NCBI RefSeq assembly: GCF_014645695.1
Contig: NZ_BMMF01000015.1
Coordinates: 62,001-126,000, forward strand
Reading direction: 5' to 3'
DNA from: Salinarimonas ramus
GTDB taxonomy: Bacteria > Pseudomonadota > Alphaproteobacteria > Rhizobiales > Beijerinckiaceae
DNA: 64,000 bases
Shown: piece by piece, positions 42,130-51,266 of the stretch
Position numbering within the stretch: position 1 is the stretch's first letter
Layout: each line of letters opens with the position of its first letter
Position numbers and translations under genes: made by a program
Notes under the pieces: model-generated
Database searches by the model: none
Seen by the model: only the letters and a program-made list of their open reading frames with translations
Told to the model about the DNA's origin: nothing

Positions 42130-42825
42130 ATGACGCCGATCGAACGCGCCCGGCTGGCTGCCATGCCGCTCTTCGCAGGCGTCGAGGGGCCGACGCTTAA
42201 CGAGATTTTCGCCGCGGCGCGGATCGCCCGCTTCGGCAGGGACGCCGCCGTCTTCGCACAGGAGGAAGAGGCCCATTCCTTCTTCGTGCTGCTCGAGGGG
42301 CGCCTTCGGGTCACGAGGCTGACGCCAGACGGACAGCAGGTCGTTGTGCGCTTCGTCTCCGCCGGCGACCTCTTCGGCATCGCGCCGGCGGTCGGCCGCA
42401 CGAGCTATCCCGCCACCGCGACCACGATCGTCGAGAGCGTCGTGGCCGCTTGGCCCACCGCCGCCTGGCCTCGTCTCCTCGCGCTCAACCCGGCCTTCGC
42501 CGCGAACGCGCTTCAAACCGTCGGCGGACGGCTACAGGATGCGCATACACGCGTCGTCGAGCTCGCAACCGAACCGGTCGAGCAGCGTATCGCGCACGCG
42601 CTCCTGCGCCTCGCCGAGCGCTCCGGCCGCCCCGGCGCGGACGGTGTCGAGATCGACTTCCCGCTCTCACGCCAGGACGTTGCCGAGATGACGGGCTCGA
42701 CGCTCCACACCGTGAGCCGTATCCTGAGCGCCTGGGAGCGCGACGGCATCGTAGCGGGGGGGCGGCGGCGCATCGCGCTTCGTGATCGTGAGACACTCGC
42801 CCGCATCGCCGAAGGCGCGGGCTGA
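42130..42825 (+). CDS. nnrR: Crp/Fnr-family regulator, NnrR-like
   Basis: The protein has 231 residues. The N-terminal beta-barrel (R-F-G-R-D-A-A-V-F-A-Q-E-E-E-A-H-S-F-F-V-L-L-E-G-R-L-R-V) is followed by the winged helix with E-M-T-G-S-T-L-H-T-V-S-R-I-L-S-A-W-E-R-D-G-I-V. The T-L-H-T-V-S-R-x-L-S-A-W-E recognition helix is what I associate with alphaproteobacterial NnrR, which responds to NO. The gene is followed directly by nnrU, whose promoter carries a TTG-N8-CAA site. No Fe-S cysteines occur. It is the best candidate for the factor that reads the recurrent palindromes in this window. Confidence 0.75.
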   Translation: MTPIERARLAAMPLFAGVEGPTLNEIFAAARIARFGRDAAVFAQEEEAHSFFVLLEGRLRVTRLTPDGQQVVVRFVSAGDLFGIAPAVGRTSYPATATTIVESVVAAWPTAAWPRLLALNPAFAANALQTVGGRLQDAHTRVVELATEPVEQRIAHALLRLAERSGRPGADGVEIDFPLSRQDVAEMTGSTLHTVSRILSAWERDGIVAGGRRRIALRDRETLARIAEGAG

Positions 42826-42842
42826 ACGAGATAACGTCGAGC

Positions 42843-42856
42843 TTGCTTTGGGACAA
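42843..42856 (+). promoter_or_regulatory. Crp/Fnr-type site TTGCT-TTGG-GACAA upstream of nnrU
   Basis: An imperfect TTG-N8-CAA dyad is centred about 62 bases before the nnrU ATG, between nnrR and nnrU. Its spacing matches the other copies (56-80 bases). Confidence 0.55.
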
Positions 42857-42911
42857 CGACGGGACGCGCGCATAGCCGGATGGGTTCTGCACTAGGATTA
42901 CACCACCCGCC

Positions 42912-43571
42912 ATGATCGAGTTCACCGCTGCCCTCGTCGTCTTCCTGCTCGCCCACAGCCTTCCCGCGCGACTCGGGTTGAAGGATCACCTCGTCGCGCG
43001 GGCCGGCCTGCGCGGCTACCTCGTCGGCTATTCGCTGGTCTCACTTGCGCTGCTCGCCTGGCTGATCGACGCCGCACGGCGCGCTCCCTATTTGCCGCTC
43101 TGGGATCCGGCACCCTGGCAGGCGTGGGTCCCGCTTCTGGCCATGCCCGTCGCCTTCGTGCTGCTGGTGGCGGGCCTGACGCAGCCGAACCCGCTGTCTA
43201 TCTCATTGCGCGCCGGCGAGAAGCCGGGGTCGATCGTCGCCCTGACACGCCATCCGGTGCTATGGGGCTTCCTGTTCTGGGCGGTATCCCACATTCCGGC
43301 GAACGGCGATGTCGTGTCTCTTGTCCTATTCGGCGGCATGGCCGCCTTCGCCGTCGCCGGCATCCCGATCGTCGACCGGAGAGCGCGTCGGCGCTTGGGC
43401 GAGGCGCGCTGGCATACGCTTGCCGCGCGCGGCGCGCCGCGTGCCGCGCCGGGCGGCCTGGCCGTCGCGGCGCTCGCGGGGACCGCGCTCTATGTGTGGT
43501 TCCTGCTTCAGGGGCATGCCGTCCTGATCGGTGTCGATCCGACGGCGTGGCTTTCGTGGGGCGCGTCATGA
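42912..43571 (+). CDS. nnrU: NnrU family membrane protein
   Basis: The protein has 219 residues and about six membrane helices. Family features include A-H-S-L-P-A-R near the start, G-L-T-Q-P-N-P, and the conserved [21 protein letters not shown]. NnrU-type proteins are linked to nitric-oxide reductase expression or haem-related steps in denitrifiers, with no settled biochemical role. Its stop overlaps the fixL ATG at 43568. Confidence 0.88.
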   Translation: MIEFTAALVVFLLAHSLPARLGLKDHLVARAGLRGYLVGYSLVSLALLAWLIDAARRAPYLPLWDPAPWQAWVPLLAMPVAFVLLVAGLTQPNPLSISLRAGEKPGSIVALTRHPVLWGFLFWAVSHIPANGDVVSLVLFGGMAAFAVAGIPIVDRRARRRLGEARWHTLAARGAPRAAPGGLAVAALAGTALYVWFLLQGHAVLIGVDPTAWLSWGAS

Positions 43572-45193
43572 CCGAACCTCTTCGGATGCCGACGCGGCTG
43601 GCGTCGTGCGTTGCGGCGTCCTACATCTCGGCTTCGTTCATTGTTTCGGACACGGAGCCGGCCTCGCGCATGGCGCAGACCAACAACACCCATCACCTCG
43701 CCGCCGACCGGCTGGTAGCGGCCATCACCGACATCGCCCTCGTCATCCTCGACGCCGAAGGCCGCATCACGAGCTGGAACGTCGGCGCGCGCGCCATCAC
43801 CGGCTGGACGGCCGAGGAGGTGATCGGCCAACATTTCTCGCTCATCTACCCGCCCGAGGACGTCGCCGACGGCAAGCCGGAGCGAGAGCTCACAATCGCC
43901 CGCGAGACCGGCCGCTATGTCGAGCAGGGCACGCGGCAGCGCAAGGACGGTTCGCGCCTCGTCGCGAAGACCACCATTACCATCTTGACCAACGACGAGG
44001 GCGCGCCCGTCGGCTTCGCCAAGGCGACGATCGACATCACCGAGCTCGTCGCCGCCGAGGATGCGCTGGAGCGGCGCGAGGCGCACCTCACCTCGATCCT
44101 CGAGACCGTGCCCGACGCGATGATCGTCACCGACGAGCGCGGCACGATCGAGAGCTTCTCCGCCACCGCGGTGCGGCTCTTCGGCTACGAGCCGCCCGAG
44201 GTGATCGGCGAGAACGTCCGCATGCTGATGCCCAGCCCCTACCGGGAGCATCACGACGGCTACATGCGGCGCTATCTCGACACAGGCGAGCGGCGAATCG
44301 TCGGCACGGGCCGTGTCGTCACCGGGCAGCGCAAGGACGGCACGACCTTCCCCATGGAACTCGCCATCGGCGAGATGCGCGAAGGCGGTCAGCGCCGCTT
44401 CACCGGCTTCATCCGCGACGTTTCCGATCGCCAGCGCGCGCAGACGCGGCTCGCCGAGCTGCAAGCCGAGCTCGTGCACATGTCGCGCTTCACGGCGCTC
44501 GGCGAGATGGCCTCGACGCTGGCCCATGAAATCAACCAGCCGCTGACCGCAATCGCCAACTACCTCAAGGGCTGCCGGCGCATCCTGGAGAAGATGGAAG
44601 GTCCGCAGGTCCCGATGTTGTCGGGAGCCGTCGACGAGGCGGCGAACCAGGCGTTGCGCGCCGGCCAAGTCATCCGGCATCTGCGCGAGTTCGTGGCCCG
44701 CGGCGAAAGCGAGCGGCACATCGAGAGCCTGCCCAAGCTTGTCGAGGACTCGAGCGCGCTCGCGCTCATCGGCGCGCGCGAGAAGGGGGTGCGGGTCGCC
44801 TACGAGTTCGACCCGCGCGCCAAGCTCGTGCTGGTCGACCGCATCCAGGTCCAGCAGGTCCTGCTCAACCTCATCCGCAACGCCATCGAGGCGATGGCGG
44901 ACGGCCCGCACCGCGAGCTCGTCGTCTCGACCCAGGCGTTGCCAGACGAGGGCCTCGTCCAGATCCGCGTGTCCGATACGGGACCCGGCATCGCGCCAGA
45001 AATCGCTGAACGGCTGTTTCAACCGTTCATCACCACGAAGGCCCACGGCATGGGAGTGGGCCTCTCGATCTGCCGGACCATTGTCGAATCGCACAGCGGC
45101 AAGATCTCCGCGGAGAGCGTGCCCGGGCGGGGCACGACCTTCCGTTTCACCCTGCGCGCTTTGGACGAAAAGGAACTCAACGATGTCGAATGA
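43568..45193 (+). CDS. fixL: Oxygen-sensing haem-PAS histidine kinase FixL
   Basis: The protein has 541 residues from the ATG at 43568, which overlaps the nnrU stop; a second candidate ATG is at 43670. The architecture is soluble: PAS-A (about 50-160), haem PAS-B (about 170-290), then DHp/HATPase. The haem-binding helix H-H-D-G-Y-M-R-R-Y and the conserved [16 protein letters not shown] match FixL, including the arginines that contact bound oxygen. The phospho-His is in [12 protein letters not shown]-box [10 protein letters not shown]1 D-T-G-P-G-I and G2 G-M-G-V-G-L follow. It phosphorylates FixJ under low oxygen. Confidence 0.93.
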   Translation: MTEPLRMPTRLASCVAASYISASFIVSDTEPASRMAQTNNTHHLAADRLVAAITDIALVILDAEGRITSWNVGARAITGWTAEEVIGQHFSLIYPPEDVADGKPERELTIARETGRYVEQGTRQRKDGSRLVAKTTITILTNDEGAPVGFAKATIDITELVAAEDALERREAHLTSILETVPDAMIVTDERGTIESFSATAVRLFGYEPPEVIGENVRMLMPSPYREHHDGYMRRYLDTGERRIVGTGRVVTGQRKDGTTFPMELAIGEMREGGQRRFTGFIRDVSDRQRAQTRLAELQAELVHMSRFTALGEMASTLAHEINQPLTAIANYLKGCRRILEKMEGPQVPMLSGAVDEAANQALRAGQVIRHLREFVARGESERHIESLPKLVEDSSALALIGAREKGVRVAYEFDPRAKLVLVDRIQVQQVLLNLIRNAIEAMADGPHRELVVSTQALPDEGLVQIRVSDTGPGIAPEIAERLFQPFITTKAHGMGVGLSICRTIVESHSGKISAESVPGRGTTFRFTLRALDEKELNDVE

Positions 45194-45800
45194 CGCCATC
45201 GTGCACGTGATCGACGACGATCCCGGCGTGCGCGACTCCCTGTGCTTCCTGCTGGCGTCCGAGGGGCTCGCCGTGCGCGCCTACGACTCCGCCGACGCGT
45301 TCCTCCAGAAGACGACGTCCACCCCGTCCGGCTGTGTCGTGTCCGACATCCGCATGCCCGGGATCGACGGCATTGCGCTCTTGCGGAGGATCAAGACGAA
45401 CGGCTGGTGCGTGCCGGTCGTCATCATGACAGGCCATGCCGACGTCCCTCTCGCGGTCGAGGCGATGAAGCAGGGCGCCGTCGATTTCGTCGAGAAGCCC
45501 TTCGACGACGAGCGGCTCCTCTCGACGGTTCGCGGCGCTCTCGAGCGCAGCGTCTCGGCCGCACGACAGGAGGCCGAGACGGGCGAGATCAGAACCCGTC
45601 TCGGAACGCTCTCGGAGCGGGAGCGGCAGGTGCTTGAGGGGCTCATCGCGGGCAAGGCGAACAAGGTTATCGCCTACGATCTCGAGATCAGCCACCGCAC
45701 GGTCGAGATCTATCGCGCCAACCTCATGACGAAGATGAAGGCGGGCAGCCTCTCGGAACTGGTCCGGATGGCGCTCGTCTGCGACGTCGCCCCTCGATGA
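45183..45800 (+). CDS. fixJ: LuxR/FixJ-type response regulator
   Basis: The protein has 205 residues. The receiver domain has V-I-D-D-D near residue 10, the phospho-Asp in V-V-S-D-I-R-M-P-G (about 54), M-T-G-H-A-D-V-P-L and F-V-E-K-P-F. A linker leads to a LuxR helix-turn-helix ([33 protein letters not shown]). It overlaps the fixL end by 11 bases. It is expected to activate low-oxygen respiration genes, classically fixK and terminal oxidase functions. Confidence 0.93.
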   Translation: MSNDAIVHVIDDDPGVRDSLCFLLASEGLAVRAYDSADAFLQKTTSTPSGCVVSDIRMPGIDGIALLRRIKTNGWCVPVVIMTGHADVPLAVEAMKQGAVDFVEKPFDDERLLSTVRGALERSVSAARQEAETGEIRTRLGTLSERERQVLEGLIAGKANKVIAYDLEISHRTVEIYRANLMTKMKAGSLSELVRMALVCDVAPR

Positions 45801-45817
45801 TCGGCTAAAAGCATAGG

Positions 45818-45840
45818 TCCTTAAGGGTTGGCCCGGAATG
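45818..45840 (+). promoter_or_regulatory. TAAGG-N5-CCCGGA element upstream of the lone receiver gene
   Basis: TCCTTAAGGGTTGGCCCGGAATG lies 84 bases before the receiver ATG at 45921. The TAAGG and CCCGGA halves are separated by exactly five bases, as in four other places. The TAAGGG(AA)/TTCCCTTA core recalls the FixJ site of fixK promoters; the assignment is inferred. Confidence 0.5.
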
Positions 45841-45920
45841 GAGTGCCCCGTTTTTCTTGGTCATATGGAAGCTCTGAGGGCGCTCTCACGGCGAGAGCGG
45901 CCGCTGTGGGGAGCCCGGCC

Positions 45921-46328
45921 ATGGATCATGCGCGGGAACTCGTCGTGGTCGTGGACGATGACGACGCCGTCAGGCGGGCGCTGACATTCTCGCTCCGGCT
46001 CGAAGGGCTGCGGGTCGAGGCGCACGAGAGCGGAGACCATCTTCTCACCTCGGCCCCGTCGACCGTCGGCTGCCTCGTCGTCGATTACCGCATGCCGGGA
46101 ATGGACGGCGTGACGCTGGTCGAGCGCATGCGCGAGACCGACCGGGAGCTGCCGGCGATCCTCATCGCATCGAAGCTCGATCCCGCGCTGATGGCGCGTG
46201 CGCGCGCGGCGGGGATCGATCTCGTGCTGGAGAAGCCGCTTGAGGACGCCGCCCTCATCGAGGGGATCAAGGCGGCGCTCGCGCGCCCCCGGACCGGCTC
46301 AGGGACCATCCTTAGGGAAGGGGCCTGA
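45921..46328 (+). CDS. Stand-alone receiver protein (FixJ-like receiver without DNA-binding domain)
   Basis: The protein has 135 residues from the ATG at 45921, with GGGGAG upstream. It is one receiver domain: V-V-V-D-D-D-D-A-V, phospho-Asp in V-V-D-Y-R-M-P-G-M-D-G (about 56), and L-V-L-E-K-P-L near the end. The usual switch Thr/Ser region reads L-I-A-S-K. There is no output domain. It follows fixLJ and may compete for phosphate from FixL or act as a connector. It has its own upstream TAAGG-N5-CCCGGA element, so it may form a feedback loop. Confidence 0.85.
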   Translation: MDHARELVVVVDDDDAVRRALTFSLRLEGLRVEAHESGDHLLTSAPSTVGCLVVDYRMPGMDGVTLVERMRETDRELPAILIASKLDPALMARARAAGIDLVLEKPLEDAALIEGIKAALARPRTGSGTILREGA

Positions 46329-46404
46329 ATTTCGGGCCGACGTGGGGTGATGTAGGGCTGATCCGGTGAGCTTGCCTGTGCAGCTGAAAGCCGGAGAGTA
46401 CCTG

Positions 46405-47679
46405 ATGCCGCCGCTCGCCGTTCTCGACGCACCCGCCAACGACGCCTGCGCCTGCGACCGACCGACGAGCGCAAAGCTGTCGATCGACGCCGCGCTCGCG
46501 CGTGCCGCCGCTTGGGCGTCTCCGGTCACCGATGTCGATTTCTTGCCGCTCGGCGCCGCCGCCGGGCGCTTCCTCGCCCATTCGGTTCGGGCGCGTCTGT
46601 CGTCCCCGGCCTTCGACCGCTCGGCCGTGGACGGCTACGCCGTTCGCGCCGGCGCCGGCCTGGAGGCGGGCGAGCGGCTGCCTGTCATCGGCCGCATCGC
46701 GGCCGGAGCGCGGGGCACCCGCCTCAGGGAGGGAGAGGTGGCTCGCATCTTCACGGGCGCGCCGATCCCGCCGGGCGCGGACGCCGTCGTCATGCAGGAG
46801 GACGTGCGCCAGGACGGGAATGCGATCGTGCTCGCGCGCCCGGTGCACGCAGGCGCCCATATCCGGCCGGCCGGAGAGGACGTCGCCCTCGGCGATCGCC
46901 TCGCCGAGGGAGGCGCGCGCGTCGACGCCCGGCTGATCGCGCTTCTCGCCGCGCAAGGGATCGCCATGGTGGCGACGCGCCGCCGGCCACGGGTCGCGGT
47001 GCTCTCGACCGGTGACGAGGTCGCCGAGCCCGGCGCGCCGCTCGGACCGGCTGCCATCTACGACGCCAACCGCCCGATGTTGCTCGCGCTGCTCGAGGTC
47101 TCGGGCTGCGAGACCGTCGACGCCGGGATCGTCCGCGACGATCCGCGGGAGCAGGCGCAACGGCTGTCCATGCTGGCTGAGCGGTGCGACCTGATTGTTA
47201 CCTCCGGTGGCGCCTCGGTGGGCGAAGAGGATTATGCCGCCCGCGCGGCGCACCTCGCCGGCGGCGACGCCGAGCCGCTTGCGATGGCGCTCAAGCCCGG
47301 CAAGCCGGCGCTCGTCGGGCGGATCGGCGCGGCGGCTTTCCTCGGGCTGCCGGGCAATCCCGTCTCGGCGCTCGTCGTGTTCTCGCTTCTCGGCCGGGCC
47401 ATGCTCGCCCGCCTCGCCGGCTCGACGCCGAGCCCCCCGCAAGGCCTACCCGTGCCGCTCGCCGAGCCTCTGTCACGCAAGCCGGGCAGGACGGAGTTCG
47501 TCCCGGCGCGGCTGCTGCGCGAGAACGGCATGGTGCGCCTCGCGCTCCTGTCCTCCAACTCCGCCCGGCTCCAGCCCCTCGTCGACGCCGACGGCTTCGC
47601 CGAGATCCCGGCCGACGTCGCGCACGCCGCGCCCGGGACGCCCGCGGCGTTCCACGCGTTCGCAGGGCTGCTCGGCTGA
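46405..47679 (+). CDS. moeA: Molybdopterin molybdenumtransferase MoeA
   Basis: The protein has 424 residues from the ATG at 46405 with GGAGAG upstream; a GTG at 46366 is an alternative. The MoeA domains are visible: S-P-A-F-D-R-S-A-V-D-G-Y-A-V near residue 75, I-F-T-G-A-P-I-P-P-G-A-D-A-V-V-M-Q-E-D, S-T-G-D-E-V in the MPT-binding domain, T-S-G-G-A-S-V-G-E-E-D, and L-P-G-N-P-V-S-A. It inserts molybdenum into adenylated molybdopterin, producing the cofactor needed by both NarG proteins. Confidence 0.94.
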   Translation: MPPLAVLDAPANDACACDRPTSAKLSIDAALARAAAWASPVTDVDFLPLGAAAGRFLAHSVRARLSSPAFDRSAVDGYAVRAGAGLEAGERLPVIGRIAAGARGTRLREGEVARIFTGAPIPPGADAVVMQEDVRQDGNAIVLARPVHAGAHIRPAGEDVALGDRLAEGGARVDARLIALLAAQGIAMVATRRRPRVAVLSTGDEVAEPGAPLGPAAIYDANRPMLLALLEVSGCETVDAGIVRDDPREQAQRLSMLAERCDLIVTSGGASVGEEDYAARAAHLAGGDAEPLAMALKPGKPALVGRIGAAAFLGLPGNPVSALVVFSLLGRAMLARLAGSTPSPPQGLPVPLAEPLSRKPGRTEFVPARLLRENGMVRLALLSSNSARLQPLVDADGFAEIPADVAHAAPGTPAAFHAFAGLLG

Positions 47680-47691
47680 GAGCGACCGCCG

Positions 47692-48234
47692 TCAGGCGGG
47701 CCGGTAGGCCGCCACGACCTCGGGCCGCGTCTCGAAACGCGCCGCGCCGATCAGGTCGAGGCAATAAGGGATGGCGGGCATCACCGCGAGCAGCGTCGTG
47801 CGGATCGAGGACGGCTTGCCGGGCAGGTTGATCACGAGCGCGCGCCCTCGGATGCCTGCCGTTTGGCGCGAGAGGATCGCGGTCGGCACGCGCTCCAGGC
47901 TCCTCGCCCGCATCAGCTCGCCGAAGCCGGGGAGCAGCTTCTCGCAGGCGGCCTGCGTCGCCTCCGGCGTGAGGTCGCGCGGCGCGGGGCCGGTGCCGCC
48001 GGTGGTGAGGACAAGGTCGCAGCCGGCCTCGTCGACGAGCGCCACGATGGCATCGCGCACGCTGTCCACGCCGTCCGGCACGATCCGGGCGATCGCCTCG
48101 AACGACGTCGCCAGCATCTCCTCCAGCGCCGCGCGGATCGCCGGCCCGCTCGCGTCGTTGTAGATCCCCGCGCTGGCGCGGTCGGAGACCGTGAGAATGC
48201 CGATGCGCGCCGGGAGGCTGGTGACGTCCGGCAT
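47692..48234 (-). CDS. mogA: Molybdopterin adenylyltransferase (MogA/MoaB type)
   Basis: The protein has 180 residues. I-G-I-L-T-V-S-D-R-A-S-A-G-I-Y-N-D near residue 12, T-T-G-G-T-G-P-A-P-R-D-L-T-P-E-A and I-N-L-P-G-K-P-S-S-I are the MPT-binding signatures of MogA. It adenylates molybdopterin before MoeA inserts molybdate. It starts two bases after the moaA stop on the minus strand, and its end converges with moeA with only 12 bases between. Confidence 0.92.
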   Translation of the reverse strand: MPDVTSLPARIGILTVSDRASAGIYNDASGPAIRAALEEMLATSFEAIARIVPDGVDSVRDAIVALVDEAGCDLVLTTGGTGPAPRDLTPEATQAACEKLLPGFGELMRARSLERVPTAILSRQTAGIRGRALVINLPGKPSSIRTTLLAVMPAIPYCLDLIGAARFETRPEVVAAYRPA

Positions 48235-48236
48235 CC

Positions 48237-49247
48237 TCAGCCTCCGGTGACGTTCATATGGCGCGCGACCGTCGGCGCGCTGCCTCGCTCGACCACGAAA
48301 TCGTGCCCCTTCGGCTTGTTCGCGATTGCGGCGTCCATCGCCGCGTCGAGGCGTTCGTCGCCCTCCGAGCCGCGCAGGGCCGCGCGCAGGTCGTGGGCGC
48401 CCTCATGGCCGAGACAAGTGTAGAGCTGGCCGGTGCAGGTGACGCGCACCCGGTTGCAGCTCTCGCAGAAATTATGCGACAGCGGCGTGATGAAGCCGAG
48501 CCGACCACCGGTCTCCGCCACCCGCACGTAGCGCGCCGGCCCTCCGGTGCGATGCGCGATCGGCTCCAGCGTGTACCGCTGGCCGAGGCGCGCCTTCACC
48601 GTCTCGAGCGAGAGGTACTGGTCCGCCCGGTGCGCGCCGACGTCGCCGAGCGGCATCACCTCGATCAGCGTGAGGTCCATGCCGCGCCCGTGGGCGAATC
48701 GCATCAACCGCTCGATCTCGCCCTCGTCGGACTCCTGCAGCGCCACTGCGTTGAGCTTCACCGCGAGGCCCGCCGCCTGCGCGGCGTCGAGGCCGGCGAG
48801 GATCTTGTCGAGCGAGCCCCAGCGGGTGATGGCTCGGTAGCGGTCAGGGCAGAGGGTGTCGAGAGAGACGTTGATACGGCGCACGCCCCGTTCGGCGAGC
48901 GCCTTCGCGTGGCGGGACAGCAGCGTGCCGTTCGTCGTGAGCGTGATTTCGTCGAGAGCGCCCGCATCGAGATGACGCGAAAGGCCGCCGATGAGGTCGA
49001 TCAGGTCACGCCGCACCAGCGGCTCGCCACCGGTGAAGCGCAGCTTGCGCACGCCGCGTGTTATGAAGGCCGAGCACAGCCGGTCGAGCTCTTCGAGCGA
49101 GAGCAGCTCGCGCTTCGGCAGGAAGGTCATCGCCTCCGACATGCAGTAGACGCAGCGAAGATCACAGCGGTCGGTCACGGAGACGCGCAGGTAAGTCACG
49201 CGACGGTCGTGCCCGTCGATCAACGGCGCGAAGGCGGAGCAGGCCAT
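48237..49247 (-). CDS. moaA: GTP 3',8-cyclase MoaA (radical SAM)
   Basis: The protein has 336 residues from the ATG at 49247. The radical-SAM cluster C-D-L-R-C-V-Y-C is near residue 24, and the SAM-binding F-T-G-G-E-P-L is near 70. The second cluster is in [20 protein letters not shown]. The C-terminal di-glycine needed for activity is present (N-V-T-G-G). It starts molybdopterin synthesis from GTP. It directly follows the nar2 accessory genes, so cofactor synthesis and nitrate reductase are likely co-transcribed. Confidence 0.95.
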   Translation of the reverse strand: MACSAFAPLIDGHDRRVTYLRVSVTDRCDLRCVYCMSEAMTFLPKRELLSLEELDRLCSAFITRGVRKLRFTGGEPLVRRDLIDLIGGLSRHLDAGALDEITLTTNGTLLSRHAKALAERGVRRINVSLDTLCPDRYRAITRWGSLDKILAGLDAAQAAGLAVKLNAVALQESDEGEIERLMRFAHGRGMDLTLIEVMPLGDVGAHRADQYLSLETVKARLGQRYTLEPIAHRTGGPARYVRVAETGGRLGFITPLSHNFCESCNRVRVTCTGQLYTCLGHEGAHDLRAALRGSEGDERLDAAMDAAIANKPKGHDFVVERGSAPTVARHMNVTGG

Positions 49248-49258
49248 GGAGCGTCTCC

Positions 49259-49567
49259 TCAGTGCGCGTGGCCGCAGGCGGGACCGGCCCGTGAGGCCTT
49301 GAGCGCGAAGGCGAGCATGCCCTTCAGGCACGCGCCGCCGGGATCCTCCGCCCGGCCGATCGTCCCGATCAGCGAGACCCAGTCCTCGTCGCTGGCGCTC
49401 GCGGTGAAGGCCTGTACCGCGCGTGCGGCGAAGCCGCCCGGGGTGAGGCCGTCGCGCGACGCGGCGGCCTCGACCTCGGCGAGAAGCGACAGGTCGTCGA
49501 GGCTGACGAGCGCCTCCAGTGCGACGACCTCGTCGTCGAGGCGGGCGATGACGTCTCCGAGCAACAT
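49259..49567 (-). CDS. Nar-associated small protein (copy 2)
   Basis: The protein has 102 residues, soluble, paralogous to the protein at 28677-28994: [31 protein letters not shown] and A-F-A-L are shared positions. It ends with a histidine-bearing tail (C-G-H-A-H). It lies 10 bases after ppiC in the nar2 operon. The repeated order narI-ppiC-this gene suggests a nitrate reductase maturation role. The molecular function is unknown. Confidence 0.75.
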   Translation of the reverse strand: MLLGDVIARLDDEVVALEALVSLDDLSLLAEVEAAASRDGLTPGGFAARAVQAFTASASDEDWVSLIGTIGRAEDPGGACLKGMLAFALKASRAGPACGHAH

Positions 49568-49577
49568 GGCCGACTCC

Positions 49578-50411
49578 TCAATACACGTTGAGCGCGCCGG
49601 GCGCGGGGATCTCGAGGCCCTCGACCGCCGCCGCGGCGAGCAGTCGGGCGACGTACTGCGCCTCGGCCCGCCGGCGCACCGCCTCGCGGAGATAGGCTGC
49701 GATGCGCGCCTCCACGATCTCGAAGGGCAGGATATCGCCCGCGATCTTGCGGTCGAGGCGGATCACGTGGACGCCGTAGCGGGTCTCGACCGGCTCGGAC
49801 ACCGCGCCCGGCGCGAGCGCGTCCATCGCCGCCTCGAATTCCGGGGTGGTCTCGCCCTGGCGGACCTGGCCTAGATGGCCGCCCTCCTGCCCCGACGGGC
49901 AAGTGGAATGCAGGCGGGCGAGCTCGGCGAGATCGCCGGGGCGCTTGCTCAGATGGCCGGCGAGCGTGCGGGCCTTGTCGAGCGCGGCGGCGAAGGCGGC
50001 CTCGTCTCCCCGCGGAGCGCCGATCAGGATGTGTGCCGCCTCGTAGAGGGTCGGCGCGCGGAAGCGCTCGCGGTGGGTCTCGTAGTAGCGCCGGCACTCG
50101 TCTTGGGTTGGCTCGGGGGTGATCACCTCGCGCTCGACCAGCGCGCGCTGGTCGGCTTCGGCTTGCGTCTCCCGCCGTCCCTTCGCGTCGGCCCGGGGCT
50201 CGCCGACCACGCCGAGCCGCTCGGCCTCATGGGCGAGGGCCTCGCGCAGGACGAGGGCCAGCGCCGCCTGCTTCCAGGCCGCGACGGGGGTGAGCGCCGG
50301 ATGGTTCTGCACCTCACGGGCGATCATCGCGTGCGAGAGGGTCTTTCCCTGGACGCGTATTGGCCGGCGTGGGGCATTCGGGGTCTGGCGCACGGAGCAG
50401 GTGGCGGACAT
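49578..50411 (-). CDS. PpiC-type peptidylprolyl isomerase of the nar2 operon
   Basis: The protein has 277 residues and no signal peptide. A helical N-terminal region (M-I-A-R-E-V-Q-N-H-P-A-L) precedes a parvulin domain (about 130-235) with Y-E-A-A-H-I-L-I-G-A-P, C-P-S-G-Q-E-G-G-H-L-G-Q-V, and Y-G-V-H-V-I-R-L-D-R. It shares the overall layout with the nar1 copy at 28991 but lacks its glycine-cysteine N-terminal segment. It probably helps folding of NarGH in the cytoplasm. Confidence 0.87.
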   Translation of the reverse strand: MSATCSVRQTPNAPRRPIRVQGKTLSHAMIAREVQNHPALTPVAAWKQAALALVLREALAHEAERLGVVGEPRADAKGRRETQAEADQRALVEREVITPEPTQDECRRYYETHRERFRAPTLYEAAHILIGAPRGDEAAFAAALDKARTLAGHLSKRPGDLAELARLHSTCPSGQEGGHLGQVRQGETTPEFEAAMDALAPGAVSEPVETRYGVHVIRLDRKIAGDILPFEIVEARIAAYLREAVRRRAEAQYVARLLAAAAVEGLEIPAPGALNVY

Positions 50412-50489
50412 CGGGAGCGCTCCTCGGGGCGAGCTTGAGGGGTAGAGGGCCGGCCCGGACGGCAGCTGCCGGGCCGGCGAGGGTCCAAA

Positions 50490-51254
50490 TCACTCGGCGG
50501 GCTGAGCCGCGGGGACGGGACGGGCAGGCGCGGGACGCGCCGCCGGGACCGGCTCTTTCGCGGAGGCCGGCTTCTTGGTGCGGACCACCTGGTAGCCGCG
50601 CCGGCCGAGATACCAGACCGGGGCGGACCAGATGTGGACGAGGCGGGTGAAGGGGAAGACGAGGAAGATCGTCATGCCGAGGAGGAGGTGCAGCTTGAAG
50701 ATCGGGTGCACGTCCGCGACCACCGCCGAGACGCCGGGCTGGAGCGTCAGGATGCCCTGCGACCAAGTCATGAACTTGAGCATCTCGTACCCGTCCAGAT
50801 GCCCGAGCGAGAGCGGGATCGTGGCCAGCCCGAGCAGCAGCTGAGCGAACAGGATGAGCAGGATCGCGGTGTCGGCGAACGACGAGGTGGCGCGGATGCG
50901 CGGGTCGAACAGGCGCCGATGCGTGAGCAGCGAGATGCCGACGAGCGTGGCGAGACCGGCGACGCCGCCGACAACGATCGCCATGCCCTGCTTGAAGGAC
51001 TTCGAGATCCCGACCGCCTCGAAGACGAAGGCGGGGGTGAGGAGCCCGGCCGCGTGGCCGAAGAAGAGCACCAGGATGCCGACATGGAAGAGAACCGAGC
51101 CGAGCACGAGCTGCTTGCGGCGCAGGAGCTGGCTCGAGCTCGCCTTCCAAGTGTACTGCTCGCGGTCGAACCGCAGCAGCGAGCCGACGAGGAACACGGT
51201 CAGCGCGAGATAGGGAAACCATCCGAAAAGGATGTGATTGAGCGCGGTTTCCAT
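50490..51254 (-). CDS. narI: Respiratory nitrate reductase gamma subunit, NarI (nar2)
   Basis: The protein has 254 residues and five helices. The haem b ligand regions F-H-V-G-I-L-V-L-F-F-G-H-A-A-G-L near residue 57 and F-K-L-H-L-L-L-G-M with R-L-V-H-I-W-S-A-P near 187 are conserved. The C-terminus is a proline/alanine-rich tail (P-A-A-R-P-A-P-A-R-P). It differs from nar1 NarI mainly in the loops and tail. It lies 12 bases after narJ. Confidence 0.95.
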   Translation of the reverse strand: METALNHILFGWFPYLALTVFLVGSLLRFDREQYTWKASSSQLLRRKQLVLGSVLFHVGILVLFFGHAAGLLTPAFVFEAVGISKSFKQGMAIVVGGVAGLATLVGISLLTHRRLFDPRIRATSSFADTAILLILFAQLLLGLATIPLSLGHLDGYEMLKFMTWSQGILTLQPGVSAVVADVHPIFKLHLLLGMTIFLVFPFTRLVHIWSAPVWYLGRRGYQVVRTKKPASAKEPVPAARPAPARPVPAAQPAE

Positions 51255-51266
51255 GACACGGGCTCC

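Noticed and set aside
46301-46335. CCTTAGGGAAGGGGCCTGAAT at the end of the receiver gene as a further TAAGG-N5-CCCGGA element before moeA
   Set aside because: The spacing and both halves deviate and it lies in coding sequence; kept out of the motif count.
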